Translations under genes and position numbers: made by a program
NCBI GenBank assembly: GCA_016282095.1
Contig: JAEEJW010000083.1
Coordinates: 1-39,039 of the forward strand
Direction of reading: 5' to 3'
Source of the DNA: Ruminiclostridium sp.
GTDB lineage: Bacteria > Bacillota > Clostridia > Oscillospirales > Ruminococcaceae
Length of the DNA: 39,039 nucleotides
Part shown: positions 17,673-26,080 of the stretch, one piece after another
Position numbering within the stretch: position 1 is the first letter of the stretch
Layout of the letters: each line of letters begins with the position of its first letter
Notes under the pieces: model-generated
Told to the model about the DNA's origin: nothing
The model's database searches: none
Seen by the model: the letters and a program-made list of their open reading frames with translations, nothing else

Positions 17673-19652
17673 TCACTTGCTTCCGAATACCTTGTCGATG
17701 TACTTTGTCATTTTGCCTATATTATCCGCACGCGCGGAAAGGAAATCGCGTATGCACTGTGAACTTGCGTAACCGCCGTTCAGTGCTTCTTCGCTGCTGC
17801 CAGTACCGGGATAGCGCTCAAAGAACTGGTCATACAGCGGCGAATATATGCTCTCAAATTCCGAAAGCCGCTCCAGCGCCCTGCCCTGTGCGAACAGCCC
17901 GTCTGACAGCCCGGTAAGGCGCTCCTTGAAACGTTCACGGAATCCCTCGTTCGTTATCATATACGCAAAGCACAGCACCGCCGGATTTTTTGTGTCCATA
18001 TCCAGCAGACCCTTTGGTTTGTAATTGTCCTCGCGTATCGTATTGGTCGGAGCATCTCCGGCACCGCTGACTCCGCCGAATTCCATATCATAGAACATGA
18101 ATCTCCAGCGCCCGTCGGCATAAGGATTTGTGGTGTCGATGCTGCGTGTCTTCCACATTGACCAGTTCTTGCCCGGCCAGTCCCATTTGTTATTTATCCA
18201 GCATTCCACAGCGAAGTAATCCATGACAGACTGCGGATCGACCAGTCTGCAAAGTGCCTCATAGTCCGCATCGGATACACAGTCGGTATGGGAGGCGAAG
18301 AAATCGGTCAGCGGCGCGAAGTAGTAACCTTCGTCCGTCTCACCCTTCGGAAGACTGCCCTCGTCCAGCTTATAGCCGCACTCGTACTTTTCGGCATCGC
18401 CCTTGTAAACCAGAACTTCGTCCTTGTTAACGCCGTGAACGCTCTCGAAGAAATCATCGCTGTGGTCTTCCTCAAGCACATATAATCCCCAGTATTCGCC
18501 GTTCAGATACAGCACACACGGGCGTGAGCGCTTGGTTTCACAGGCCGTGCCGCGGACGAGAGACTGCCAGTAGGTATCGTTGAATTTTGCCGTGAACGCG
18601 CAGTTTCCGCCTGCACGGAGCACCAGTTTCTTGAACTTGTCGATGGTCTTGCCGCTGTCGTCCTTGTAATCCTCGCCGAATACCGCGTATTTGAAATTCT
18701 TCTTTCCGTATTCCTTGCGCGCCTGGATACGGAAACCTTTCTGAAGGTCGGAACGGGAGTAATTGCCCTGAATACGGACACCGCAATTCTGGGTGAACAT
18801 GACATCGGTGCTGCCGTCCGCGGAGAATTCCATGAATGTGACCGCCGCCGGACGCTCCCACTCCTTGCCGCGCTGATTGTAATTCGCTTCGAGTCTGCGG
18901 GCAATATCCGGGTCGCGCACCTTTCGGTTCTCTTTCAGATACTCTTCCAGAGCTTGATCGAACAGATCACCCTTGACATAGATGCCGGTTTCGCTGTCGA
19001 AGAGATCGTCATAGTCCACGACAAGGCTTATCACCGCGAGACTGCTGCCGGCAGCCCTGCAGCTCTCCGCAAGGCCCTGTATATGTTCCTCTGCTGTGCC
19101 GATAAAATATACAGCATTCATACTTCCGGAGAACGAACCGTCCGGTAGCTTCACGGCTGCCCTGACGACAGTGCATTTGTCCACTGCGTCATCAGAAGGC
19201 GCTTCAACAGTGGTAACAAAGCCGGTACGCTCCTTGTCGATCTCGCAGAACGAACCCGCGAACAGCGCCGGATCCACTGCCGAAACCACATTCTTCTCAC
19301 CTCTGCGGTCATTTATCCTGATCGGGGCGGAGTACTTCTTTGATTCCGGGCCTGCCGGATCGCTGCCGTCCGTGGTATAGTATATCTCGCCGTCCGCCGT
19401 TTCCATTGTCAGATCGAATGCTTCGGGATAGACACCGGATCTGGCAGAAAACGTTATCACGGCTTGCGGCACATCACCGTCATTTTTTTCATCTTCGGAG
19501 ACTGTCGTTACAGGCAGCTCCGGAGCCGCAGTACTCCCTGCCGGCGCGGCTGCCTGTGCCGTGCCCTCCTGCCGGGCGGGTGCGCTGTTATTGCACCCGC
19601 TCAGTACAAACAGGGAAACTGCCAGCATTGTGCAGATGATTCTTTTCTTCAT
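17673..19652 (-). CDS. CotH kinase family lipoprotein with chitobiase-like domain
   Basis: The 659-residue protein starts with a lipoprotein signal (MKKRIICTML...LSGCNNS; Cys20 would be lipidated), then a Pro/Ala/Thr-rich linker. A beta-sandwich of the chitobiase/hexosaminidase C-terminal type follows (VYPEAFDL...GEIYYTTDGSDP, about residues 68-115). The CotH kinase-like domain spans about residues 270-560: RIQGNYSRSDLQKGFRI, KLVLRAGG, YLNGEYWGLYVLEEDHSDDFF, and FMFYDMEFGG with likely metal-binding acids. CotH of Bacillus phosphorylates spore coat proteins; in non-sporulating clostridia such lipoproteins sit on the cell surface with unknown targets. It starts 43 bases after the SpoIIE gene and has an AAAGGAAC ribosome site. 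Confidence 0.9.
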   Translation of the reverse strand: MKKRIICTMLAVSLFVLSGCNNSAPARQEGTAQAAAPAGSTAAPELPVTTVSEDEKNDGDVPQAVITFSARSGVYPEAFDLTMETADGEIYYTTDGSDPAGPESKKYSAPIRINDRRGEKNVVSAVDPALFAGSFCEIDKERTGFVTTVEAPSDDAVDKCTVVRAAVKLPDGSFSGSMNAVYFIGTAEEHIQGLAESCRAAGSSLAVISLVVDYDDLFDSETGIYVKGDLFDQALEEYLKENRKVRDPDIARRLEANYNQRGKEWERPAAVTFMEFSADGSTDVMFTQNCGVRIQGNYSRSDLQKGFRIQARKEYGKKNFKYAVFGEDYKDDSGKTIDKFKKLVLRAGGNCAFTAKFNDTYWQSLVRGTACETKRSRPCVLYLNGEYWGLYVLEEDHSDDFFESVHGVNKDEVLVYKGDAEKYECGYKLDEGSLPKGETDEGYYFAPLTDFFASHTDCVSDADYEALCRLVDPQSVMDYFAVECWINNKWDWPGKNWSMWKTRSIDTTNPYADGRWRFMFYDMEFGGVSGAGDAPTNTIREDNYKPKGLLDMDTKNPAVLCFAYMITNEGFRERFKERLTGLSDGLFAQGRALERLSEFESIYSPLYDQFFERYPGTGSSEEALNGGYASSQCIRDFLSARADNIGKMTKYIDKVFGSK

Positions 19653-19695
19653 ACCGGTTTGTTCCTTTGCAAGATAGAATATTCAGATAGTTCGG

Positions 19696-21423
19696 TTACT
19701 CATTGCCTGCGGATCCGTAATATCTGAATCCGAGCATCGTAATGTCGTCGAACTGCGGTGCCTCACCGACAAATGTATCCACCGAGGCCTTCAGAGCCCG
19801 TAGCACATCTTTCTGCGGAGCATCGTATTCCACGCTGTTCAGTGCTTCGAGCATACGGTCGGTGCCGTAGAGTTCGTTATGAGCGTCCGTAGCTTCGGCA
19901 ACACCGTCGGTGTAGACAAAGAGACTGTCGCCGGGGTGAAGCTCGAACTCGTGCTCTCTGAACCTGATCCCCTCCATAGTCGCCACCGCGGGCGAGTGAC
20001 GGTACTCCACAAGCTCATATTTCCCGCCGCTGCGGCGGATCACAGGGTGCTCGTGGCCTGCGTTGGCTGCCATACCCTTACCTGTGGAAATTTCAAGTAT
20101 CCCGAGCCATACGGTCACGAAAAGTTCCGCCTTGTTGCCTTCGCAGAGCTGTTCGTTGGCCTGCATCAGCACCTTGGCAGGAGACAGTTCTCCGAGCTGT
20201 GCGTGGTTCTTTATAAGCGTCTTTGCGATAACCATGAAAAGCGCTGCCGGAACACCCTTGCCCGAAACATCCGCCATAACCAGAGCGAGGTGATCATCGT
20301 CTATGAGGAAGAAGTCATAGAAGTCGCCGCCTACTTCCTTTGCAGGCGTCATGGTAGCAAATATGTCAAATTCCTTCCTGCCGGGGAAGGGCGGGAATAT
20401 GGACGGCAGCATATCTGCCTGGATCTGTGTGGCTACATTGAGCTCCGCGCCTATACGTTCCTTTTCCGCTGTGATCTTTGTTATATTCTCGATATAGTCC
20501 TTTATGTCGATCTCCATGCGCAGGAGGCTTTCACTCAGGAGCTGTATCTCATCACGAGTCTTTATCTTTCCGAGCTTGTCGGAAATCTCCGCGTTGTGAC
20601 CGACAAATTTCTCTGCCTCTGCGGCAGCTACGATGATAGGCTTTATTATCGCCTGTACGATAGCGAAAGCGCCGATAGCCAGAAGTACTGCCATTATGAT
20701 GCCCGATACGATAAGCACTCTTACAACGAATTCGGTAATATCGCTCTCAAGAGTGAGCATCGGTATCTCTACATTTATGAAAGCAACTGCGGCGCCGCCG
20801 TAAGAGACAGGATACGAAGCGGTAAGAATATAACCGAACTGATAGTTTGTGATAATCTTGCGCTCAAAGGGCTGGCCTGTTCTCGCGGCTTCCTCGATAT
20901 CCTTCCTGTAATCGGGATATACGGGACTGCGGTCACCTATGGCGAATTGCAGTGACGGCTCATAATAGCTGTCCATTATGTAGACAATGGGCTTCCATTC
21001 CTTCGCCTCGGCTTTTTCGGGAGTGTAGGAAGTCAGCTCCTCAATATCGCACCAGCTCACGAAGATATCGTTCGCACCCATGCTGCGGCGCAGTTTGTCG
21101 ATATACTCCCATATCTCACGGTACCGGTCAGACTCCATGACCGTATCAAGTTCGGACTTGCTGATCTCGCCCGCGTCGAATTTCCTTGCAAGCTCCGCAT
21201 AATCGGTAAGCTCCTGCCGCGTGAAATATCCCTCCGCCACATGAGCAGTCTGATAAGCTACGGTATTGTAATGATCCGTTATGGATTTGGTGTAGGTATC
21301 CAAACCTACAATTATTGCTGCGACTGTTATGGCAATGATTATCAGTACAAATCCGATGATGAATTTCGGTGCAAGTCCGAATTTTATCTTTCGTGACGTA
21401 TTCCGAGCATTATTTTCTTCCAT
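19696..21423 (-). CDS. Membrane-bound SpoIIE/PP2C-type serine phosphatase (RsbU-like), operon A
   Basis: The 575-residue protein has a membrane helix at about residues 20-42, an external sensor region, a second helix at about 231-255 (SGIIMAVLLAIGAFAIV), a HAMP-like linker, a short coiled coil (ITKITAEKERIGAELNVATQIQADMLP), and a SpoIIE/PP2C catalytic domain from about residue 330. Metal-binding motifs are intact: GGDFYDFFLIDDDH, ADVSGKGVPAALFM, NAGHEHPV and FVYTDGVAEATD. Such enzymes dephosphorylate STAS anti-anti-sigma proteins; the likely target is the STAS protein three genes upstream. Its start lies 40 bases inside the end of the GH3 gene, so the two are translationally coupled. Confidence 0.93.
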   Translation of the reverse strand: MEENNARNTSRKIKFGLAPKFIIGFVLIIIAITVAAIIVGLDTYTKSITDHYNTVAYQTAHVAEGYFTRQELTDYAELARKFDAGEISKSELDTVMESDRYREIWEYIDKLRRSMGANDIFVSWCDIEELTSYTPEKAEAKEWKPIVYIMDSYYEPSLQFAIGDRSPVYPDYRKDIEEAARTGQPFERKIITNYQFGYILTASYPVSYGGAAVAFINVEIPMLTLESDITEFVVRVLIVSGIIMAVLLAIGAFAIVQAIIKPIIVAAAEAEKFVGHNAEISDKLGKIKTRDEIQLLSESLLRMEIDIKDYIENITKITAEKERIGAELNVATQIQADMLPSIFPPFPGRKEFDIFATMTPAKEVGGDFYDFFLIDDDHLALVMADVSGKGVPAALFMVIAKTLIKNHAQLGELSPAKVLMQANEQLCEGNKAELFVTVWLGILEISTGKGMAANAGHEHPVIRRSGGKYELVEYRHSPAVATMEGIRFREHEFELHPGDSLFVYTDGVAEATDAHNELYGTDRMLEALNSVEYDAPQKDVLRALKASVDTFVGEAPQFDDITMLGFRYYGSAGNE

Positions 21424-23000
21424 TGATCCTCAGGTACCTCCTTGGGGCAGATGTGCTTGGCTTTTCCGTGAGAGCGGTTCTGTTCCGGACCGGAAAGCCG
21501 TTCGAATCTTTCATATTCCTCCGGGCTGCAAAGTATCAGATCGGGGCGGGCTATCTGTCCTGCTTCCCGCAGCTCCTTATAGTCCGGGCTGTTAAGCATG
21601 AGCGAGCGGTCGAGAAGTTCCGCCGCCTCTTCGTCGGACACGGATGTGCCTTCCGGCACCGCCATTACCGAGAAATATTTTCCGGGCAGGTTTTCCAGCA
21701 CTGCGCCGATGCAGTATTTTTCCGCTGCGATCCCGTTTTCGCGAAGTCCGTAGACAGCCTGTTCAAGCTGACGGGAATCTATTTTCTCTCCCGCAATGTT
21801 GAGCACCTGCCCCTTCCGGAACATGAACTCGATCACCGGACTTTTTCCGATGAAGCCGTTCACTTTTATAACATCACCCATACGGTATCTGTACAGACCG
21901 GAGAAGTTGGTTATCAGCGGTTCGTAGAGCTCTCCGACCTTCAGCTCATGGGGCTGGAACGTCTCGCCGTCTTCTGCCGGGTAGGGCAGGAATTCAAAGA
22001 AACCTGTGCGCAGCACCATAACGTAGCTGTATTCATTCAGGCGCGGCGGTATCCCGATAAGGCTCTCCGAGCTGCAATAGCAGTAATACTGCTTCGGTAT
22101 GTCTCCGACATATTCCGACAAGGCAGCATCCTCTGTGAGATAGTACTTGTTGCCTATGCCGTTGAGCAGCTCCAGATGCTCCCACAGCCTGCGGGCTATG
22201 TTTTTGAAGCCCTTGCCGCACTCGTTTTCTATCTTTTTCAGCCGGGACTCGGGTACATTCAGGGAAAGCAGGTATTCACGGGTACCTTCCGGCACCGAAA
22301 GTCCCTCCGGGACTCTGTGCGCCCGCATATCGGCGACTAAACTCTGCCAGTTCTCCTTTATATATCCGAAGAAATTCAGCGTCTCATACAGGAAAGTGGA
22401 TTCCAGCACCTGTAATTCCTCACAGGCCAGCGCCGCATAAGCCTTGGCATAGATCATATCCTTCGCTTCGCAGGGTATAAAGAACAGGTCCTTGCCGCCG
22501 ACGTATCTGTCTGTCTCCATGAGACCGGCTTCATACAGATATTTGTAGAACATTTCCGATATGAGGTAAACATTCCTGTCTGCGTAAGCGGGATATGTGC
22601 GATAGGAACTGAGCATAAGACGCTTTCCCTCGAACGGGCTCAGGAACAGCTTTTTCGGATCCTCCGTCAGTGTTCCTTCCTTAGCAAGCTCCAGATCGGA
22701 TTTTGGCAGATATTTCGGCACGCCCGTGGTGCCTGAAGTGGAGCAGAATTTGTCCACATCGTAGCCCGTGAGCACGTTCTTCTCGCCGTTCATCATGCGC
22801 TCAACATATTCTTTTATAGCGTCATACCCGATAATCGGGACCCGACGCTTGTATTCTTCAACACTGTCTATATCAGCAAAGCCATACTTTCTGCCGTATT
22901 CGGTCTCCCGGCTGTCGGCGAGTATGGTCATCAGGTTTTCACGGTTGACATCATCGGCATGCACGCAGAGTTCCATGAGTTCGCCGGTTATTTTCTCCAT
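21384..23000 (-). CDS. GH3-type acyl-adenylating / acyl-amido synthetase family protein
   Basis: The 538-residue cytoplasmic protein matches bacterial members of the GH3 family, known from plant enzymes that join auxin or jasmonate to amino acids through an acyl-adenylate. Landmarks are the ATP-binding STSGTTGVPKYLP (about residues 86-98), the YCSSES-type motif in YCYCSSESLIGIPP, YRMGDVIKVNGF (about 368-380) and GEKIDSRQLEQAV. Substrates of bacterial GH3 proteins are mostly unknown; joining a carboxylate to an amine is a reasonable inference. The start lies one base after the MATE-HATPase stop, with AAAGGAAAA upstream, and the end overlaps the SpoIIE gene by 40 bases. Confidence 0.88.
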   Translation of the reverse strand: MEKITGELMELCVHADDVNRENLMTILADSRETEYGRKYGFADIDSVEEYKRRVPIIGYDAIKEYVERMMNGEKNVLTGYDVDKFCSTSGTTGVPKYLPKSDLELAKEGTLTEDPKKLFLSPFEGKRLMLSSYRTYPAYADRNVYLISEMFYKYLYEAGLMETDRYVGGKDLFFIPCEAKDMIYAKAYAALACEELQVLESTFLYETLNFFGYIKENWQSLVADMRAHRVPEGLSVPEGTREYLLSLNVPESRLKKIENECGKGFKNIARRLWEHLELLNGIGNKYYLTEDAALSEYVGDIPKQYYCYCSSESLIGIPPRLNEYSYVMVLRTGFFEFLPYPAEDGETFQPHELKVGELYEPLITNFSGLYRYRMGDVIKVNGFIGKSPVIEFMFRKGQVLNIAGEKIDSRQLEQAVYGLRENGIAAEKYCIGAVLENLPGKYFSVMAVPEGTSVSDEEAAELLDRSLMLNSPDYKELREAGQIARPDLILCSPEEYERFERLSGPEQNRSHGKAKHICPKEVPEDQWKKIMLGIRHER

Positions 23001-23001
23001 A

Positions 23002-24774
23002 TCATTTTCCTTTCTTTTCAGTCGGCTTGCTGAACGGGAACAGTATCGTTATCAGATTCATGCCGAATATATATTTATGTGTGGTCGTATCTGCCATTTT
23101 ATGTATCAGGTTTATGCCCATGAAAAACTCGTCGTCCTCTTCCCGGGCTTTATCGCTGAACGGGTCGTAGTTCCTTCCGGCGCATTTTATCCGCACGCCT
23201 GTGCTTCCGTCGAGCGCGAAGGCACGGATATCTATGCTTCCGATGTCCGGAGTCTTTTCTATTATGACGTTCAGCAGTTCCTCTATCGCAAGGCCGAGCT
23301 TCATCGTCAGCTTCATATCCATCTGATTGGCGGAGCAGAAGTCCTTGAGTTTTTCCGCAGCATCGCAGACTTCATTCATATCAGCGGCTATGGAAAAATC
23401 AAGTATCTTATTCTCGGCCTCAAGGCGGTCATCCAGAAGAAGCACCGCCGACAGCGGCCTGTCGGTCCTGCGGCTCTGTGCCGCGCGGACAAATAACAAA
23501 ACAACTATAACGGCCGCGGAAGCCAGCGCCGACAGCGGCAGGAACAGCCACAATTCGGCTCCGGAAGGCGCAAGTATCAGCGCTGCTGCAACAGGAAGCA
23601 GGCAGCACCTCGCGCCGGAAGCGATATTCGCTTCGGCTATGAGGCCTATCGAGTTAAAATGTTTCTCCCAGATACAGCAGAGTACCGACAATATCACGTT
23701 GACTCCAAGGCATATCATCGGAACGAGCAGATCGCTGCCTACTCCGAAAAATGTGGCAACAGGCTGGTTGAGCAGGGATATCAGCACGGCGTACCCTACT
23801 GACAACAGAAGACCGATACGAACTTCCAGTGCTGTCAGTATGCGTATGGCTCCGTTCTCCCTTGCCGTGCTGAGAGCACTTATCATCGGAGCGCCCGCTC
23901 TCGGTACTCCGGTAATTATCATAAGCGACAGTTCGGAAAAAGTGTTCAGGACCGCCCAGACGGCAGCTCCATTTTCCCCAAGAGCCGCAAGTATTATCAT
24001 ATTCAATGCCAGCAGCTTCACCGCGTCAAAAAGGTTCCCAAGCGCGGCGGGCGAACCGTATCTTATCACTTCGCCGAAACGTTTTATATCCGGCCTGAAA
24101 CTGCCGATACGGTAATTTGACTCTCCGGAGCCCAGCGCCGCAAAACCGTAAACAGTCGCCGCGACCGCCGACAGGACGCTTGCTGCTGAAGCGCCGTAAA
24201 GCCCGAAGTCAAACACAAACAGGAACAGTATGTCAAACAGTATATCTGTCGTCACCATTATGATGACGGAAACGGATATGGCACGGGTCTTGCCCTCGAT
24301 CTGAAGATAACTGAATGGCAGGTACATCATCACCGAGGCTCCGGTGCCTATGAATGTCACGATGCAGTAGGAATACACCTGCTCCGTGAGAACCCCGCCT
24401 CCGGAAAGGATCTCCGACAGCGGACGGCAGAAAATGATTCCGAGTACAGTAAACAAGACCGATACCGCAGCACTCAAAGCAAACGCGCCGCGGTAATAGT
24501 CCTGTGACTTTATCATATTCTCCCTGCCCGCTTCCCGCGCGGAACAAACACTTGCTCCCCCGGCAATGAGCGAACCGACCGTACATAGTATCAGATACAC
24601 CGGCATACTGAGGTTCACTGCGGCAAGCGCGCCGCCGCCCAGTCTCTGCGATACGAATATGCTGTCGATCAGCGTATTGATCGTGGCACCGAGAACCGAG
24701 AACATCACCGGGAACAGGGTCAGCAGATATTTCGTTTTCAGCAGACGGTTATCCTGCTTTAAACCGGTATCCAT
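23002..24774 (-). CDS. MATE-family transporter fused to an RsbW-like HATPase domain
   Basis: The 590-residue protein has two parts. Residues about 1-445 form a MATE-family membrane transporter of about twelve helices, opening with LFPVMFSVLGATINTLIDSIFVSQRLG and containing GSLIAGGASV. After a basic linker, residues about 453-585 form a GHKL ATPase domain of the anti-sigma type: IAADMNEVCDAAEKLKDFC, N-box AIEELLNVI, and a G1-like CAGRNYDPF in which the usual nucleotide-binding Asp is Cys; the G2 region reads MGINLIHKM, lacking the first Gly. The domain may have altered nucleotide binding. The start overlaps the STAS stop by one base (TAATG), tying transporter, kinase domain and STAS partner together. 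The transported molecule is unknown. Confidence 0.88.
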   Translation of the reverse strand: MDTGLKQDNRLLKTKYLLTLFPVMFSVLGATINTLIDSIFVSQRLGGGALAAVNLSMPVYLILCTVGSLIAGGASVCSAREAGRENMIKSQDYYRGAFALSAAVSVLFTVLGIIFCRPLSEILSGGGVLTEQVYSYCIVTFIGTGASVMMYLPFSYLQIEGKTRAISVSVIIMVTTDILFDILFLFVFDFGLYGASAASVLSAVAATVYGFAALGSGESNYRIGSFRPDIKRFGEVIRYGSPAALGNLFDAVKLLALNMIILAALGENGAAVWAVLNTFSELSLMIITGVPRAGAPMISALSTARENGAIRILTALEVRIGLLLSVGYAVLISLLNQPVATFFGVGSDLLVPMICLGVNVILSVLCCIWEKHFNSIGLIAEANIASGARCCLLPVAAALILAPSGAELWLFLPLSALASAAVIVVLLFVRAAQSRRTDRPLSAVLLLDDRLEAENKILDFSIAADMNEVCDAAEKLKDFCSANQMDMKLTMKLGLAIEELLNVIIEKTPDIGSIDIRAFALDGSTGVRIKCAGRNYDPFSDKAREEDDEFFMGINLIHKMADTTTHKYIFGMNLITILFPFSKPTEKKGK

Positions 24775-25070
24775 TATTTAATGTTCAGCAGATCAACAAA
24801 TCCTGTTACATCAAATATTTCCATGATCGCCTCGTTTGCGCCGGTCACGGTCATATCGCCCTGTTTGTTCATCATCTTCTGTGCCGAGAGGAGCACGCGA
24901 AGTCCCGCAGAAGATATGTACTCAAGTCCGGAGATATCGAAGATCAGCGACTTTACTCCCTCGGCGGAGCTCTTCACTTCAGCCTCAAGCTGGGGGGATG
25001 TGGTCGTATCAAGTCTGCCCTCAAGCGCGAGAGTGAGTGTTGAACCTTCCGTTTTCTTTGTGATGTTCAT
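24774..25070 (-). CDS. STAS-domain anti-anti-sigma factor-like protein, operon A
   Basis: The 98-residue cytoplasmic protein is a single STAS domain of the SpoIIAA/RsbV type: LEGRLDTTTSPQLEAEV, LIFDISGLEYISSAGLRVLL, and the C-terminal helix IFDVTGFVDLLNI. The serine pair in ISSAGL is the usual site phosphorylated by an RsbW-like kinase and dephosphorylated by a SpoIIE phosphatase; both activities are encoded in the same operon. It overlaps the MATE-HATPase start by one base and lies 88 bases after the last CHCC small protein, with an AAAGGAAGAA ribosome site. It is closely similar to the STAS protein at 36127-36438. Confidence 0.95.
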   Translation of the reverse strand: MNITKKTEGSTLTLALEGRLDTTTSPQLEAEVKSSAEGVKSLIFDISGLEYISSAGLRVLLSAQKMMNKQGDMTVTGANEAIMEIFDVTGFVDLLNIK

Positions 25071-25158
25071 AATGTATTCTTCCTTTCATGGTTTTATGAT
25101 ATGTCATGGGATCACGCAGGCACAAAGCCGCTTCTCCACGAACATTCATTGTCTTTTT

Positions 25159-25425
25159 TCATTTTACTGTCTTACCGGGCTTGATATCGAGATTGCAGGT
25201 CCTGCATTTTATTCTTCCGCCGGCAGCATCGAAATAGACAGTATGCTTCGAAGCGAAGGCGGTACCGGGGCAGAGCTGCTCCTTAAGCCATTCTATATGC
25301 TCCATGATGCCGCTCATGCTGCCGGCCGCTGAACTTATATTTTCATTACCGAGCTCGTAGCCGCCCGTTACAACTCTGAGATCTTTTTTGTCTATCATTA
25401 CGCTTTTCTCGTCCGAATCGGTCAT
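25159..25425 (-). CDS. Small CHCC protein with GG-type leader, copy 3
   Basis: The 88-residue protein is not a recognised family. It has an acidic N-terminal leader ending in the double-glycine-like motif LRVVTGG (about residue 22), a Ser/Gly/Asn linker, an amphipathic helix (IMEHIEWLKEQL), and a core CPGTAFASKH...IKCRTCN. The Cys, His and CxxC spacing is C-x8-H-x12-C-x2-C, identical in the two upstream paralogues. Four such ligands could bind zinc. GG leaders are typical of bacteriocin-type exported peptides, but no C39 peptidase gene is in the window. A strong ribosome site (AAGGAGAAAGCACT) precedes ATG 25425. It lies 25 bases after copy 2 and is the closest of the three to the STAS gene. 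Confidence 0.75.
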   Translation of the reverse strand: MTDSDEKSVMIDKKDLRVVTGGYELGNENISSAAGSMSGIMEHIEWLKEQLCPGTAFASKHTVYFDAAGGRIKCRTCNLDIKPGKTVK

Positions 25426-25450
25426 AGTGCTTTCTCCTTATGATTGTCTT

Positions 25451-25702
25451 TCACTTTTTTGTCCCGGTATCCGAACCCGCCTTGACAAAATAGGAGCAGT
25501 TGCAGCACCGCATAATGCCTGCGGACGTATCGAGATACATGATATGCTTTCCTTGGAAATTCAGTCCGGGACATGGTTTATCGCTCAGCTTGTCAATAAA
25601 CTCTATAACTCCGCTGTTCTGTATCTGATCGCTTCCTCCGTTCACGGACTCCAGAGCACCGATGCCGAGTTCAACATTGACATAATCTCTTGTTTTCATC
25701 AT
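25451..25702 (-). CDS. Small CHCC protein with GG-type leader, copy 2
   Basis: The 83-residue paralogue of the flanking small proteins has the leader motif LESVNGG near residue 23, a shorter linker, the helix GVIEFIDKLSDK, and the core CPGLNFQGKH...MRCCNCS with the same C-x8-H-x12-C-x2-C spacing. It is the most diverged copy: CPGT is CPGL, and an extra Cys sits inside the CxxC (CCNC). The tail is basic (DTGTKK). The start may be the first or second codon of ATGATG at 25702; GGGGG about eight bases upstream serves as the ribosome site. It is 40 bases after copy 1. Function unknown. Confidence 0.75.
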   Translation of the reverse strand: MMKTRDYVNVELGIGALESVNGGSDQIQNSGVIEFIDKLSDKPCPGLNFQGKHIMYLDTSAGIMRCCNCSYFVKAGSDTGTKK

Positions 25703-25742
25703 AGTAACATCCCCCTATCTGCAAGAACGCTGTCCGTGCTCT

Positions 25743-26027
25743 TCAGCTGATAGGATAATAAAGATTACAGGTTTTGCAGCCTATAGCACTTCCGCCATTT
25801 TTCACTACTATAATATGTTTGGCCGTCATCGCGGTTCCGGGACAAAGCTGTTCACTGAGCCATTTAATAATAGTTGAACTTTTTTCATGCACGTTTCTGT
25901 CTGTGTCGTTATTTGTCTGCGATCCGTCTCCCCCGGAATGGGGACCTTTTTCGCCGTTACCGCCTGCCACAGCCCGCAGGCTTTCATACCCGATCAGAAT
26001 GTTTTCATTTTTCTCTTCTGTACTCAT
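25743..26027 (-). CDS. Small CHCC protein with GG-type leader, copy 1
   Basis: The 94-residue protein is the first gene of operon A. It carries the leader motif LRAVAGG (about residue 23), a long Gly/Asn/Asp/Ser-rich linker, the helix STIIKWLSEQL, and the core CPGTAMTAKH...IGCKTCN with C-x8-H-x12-C-x2-C spacing. The linker length is what differs most from copies 2 and 3, while the CHCC core keeps its exact spacing, which suggests the core is the functional or metal-binding unit. An ideal ribosome site (AAGGAGGTCGGGCT) precedes ATG 26027, and a consensus promoter lies just upstream. No membrane segment or Sec signal is seen. Function unknown. Confidence 0.78.
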   Translation of the reverse strand: MSTEEKNENILIGYESLRAVAGGNGEKGPHSGGDGSQTNNDTDRNVHEKSSTIIKWLSEQLCPGTAMTAKHIIVVKNGGSAIGCKTCNLYYPIS

Positions 26028-26080
26028 AGCCCGACCTCCTTATCAAAGCAGTTTCCTGAAGCTGCCCGGCTCCTGTTATC

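Noticed and set aside
25159-26027. Confident call of the three small proteins as bacteriocins
   Set aside because: The GG leader fits, but there is no C39 peptidase, radical SAM enzyme, lanthipeptide synthetase or immunity gene in the window, so only the motif is reported.
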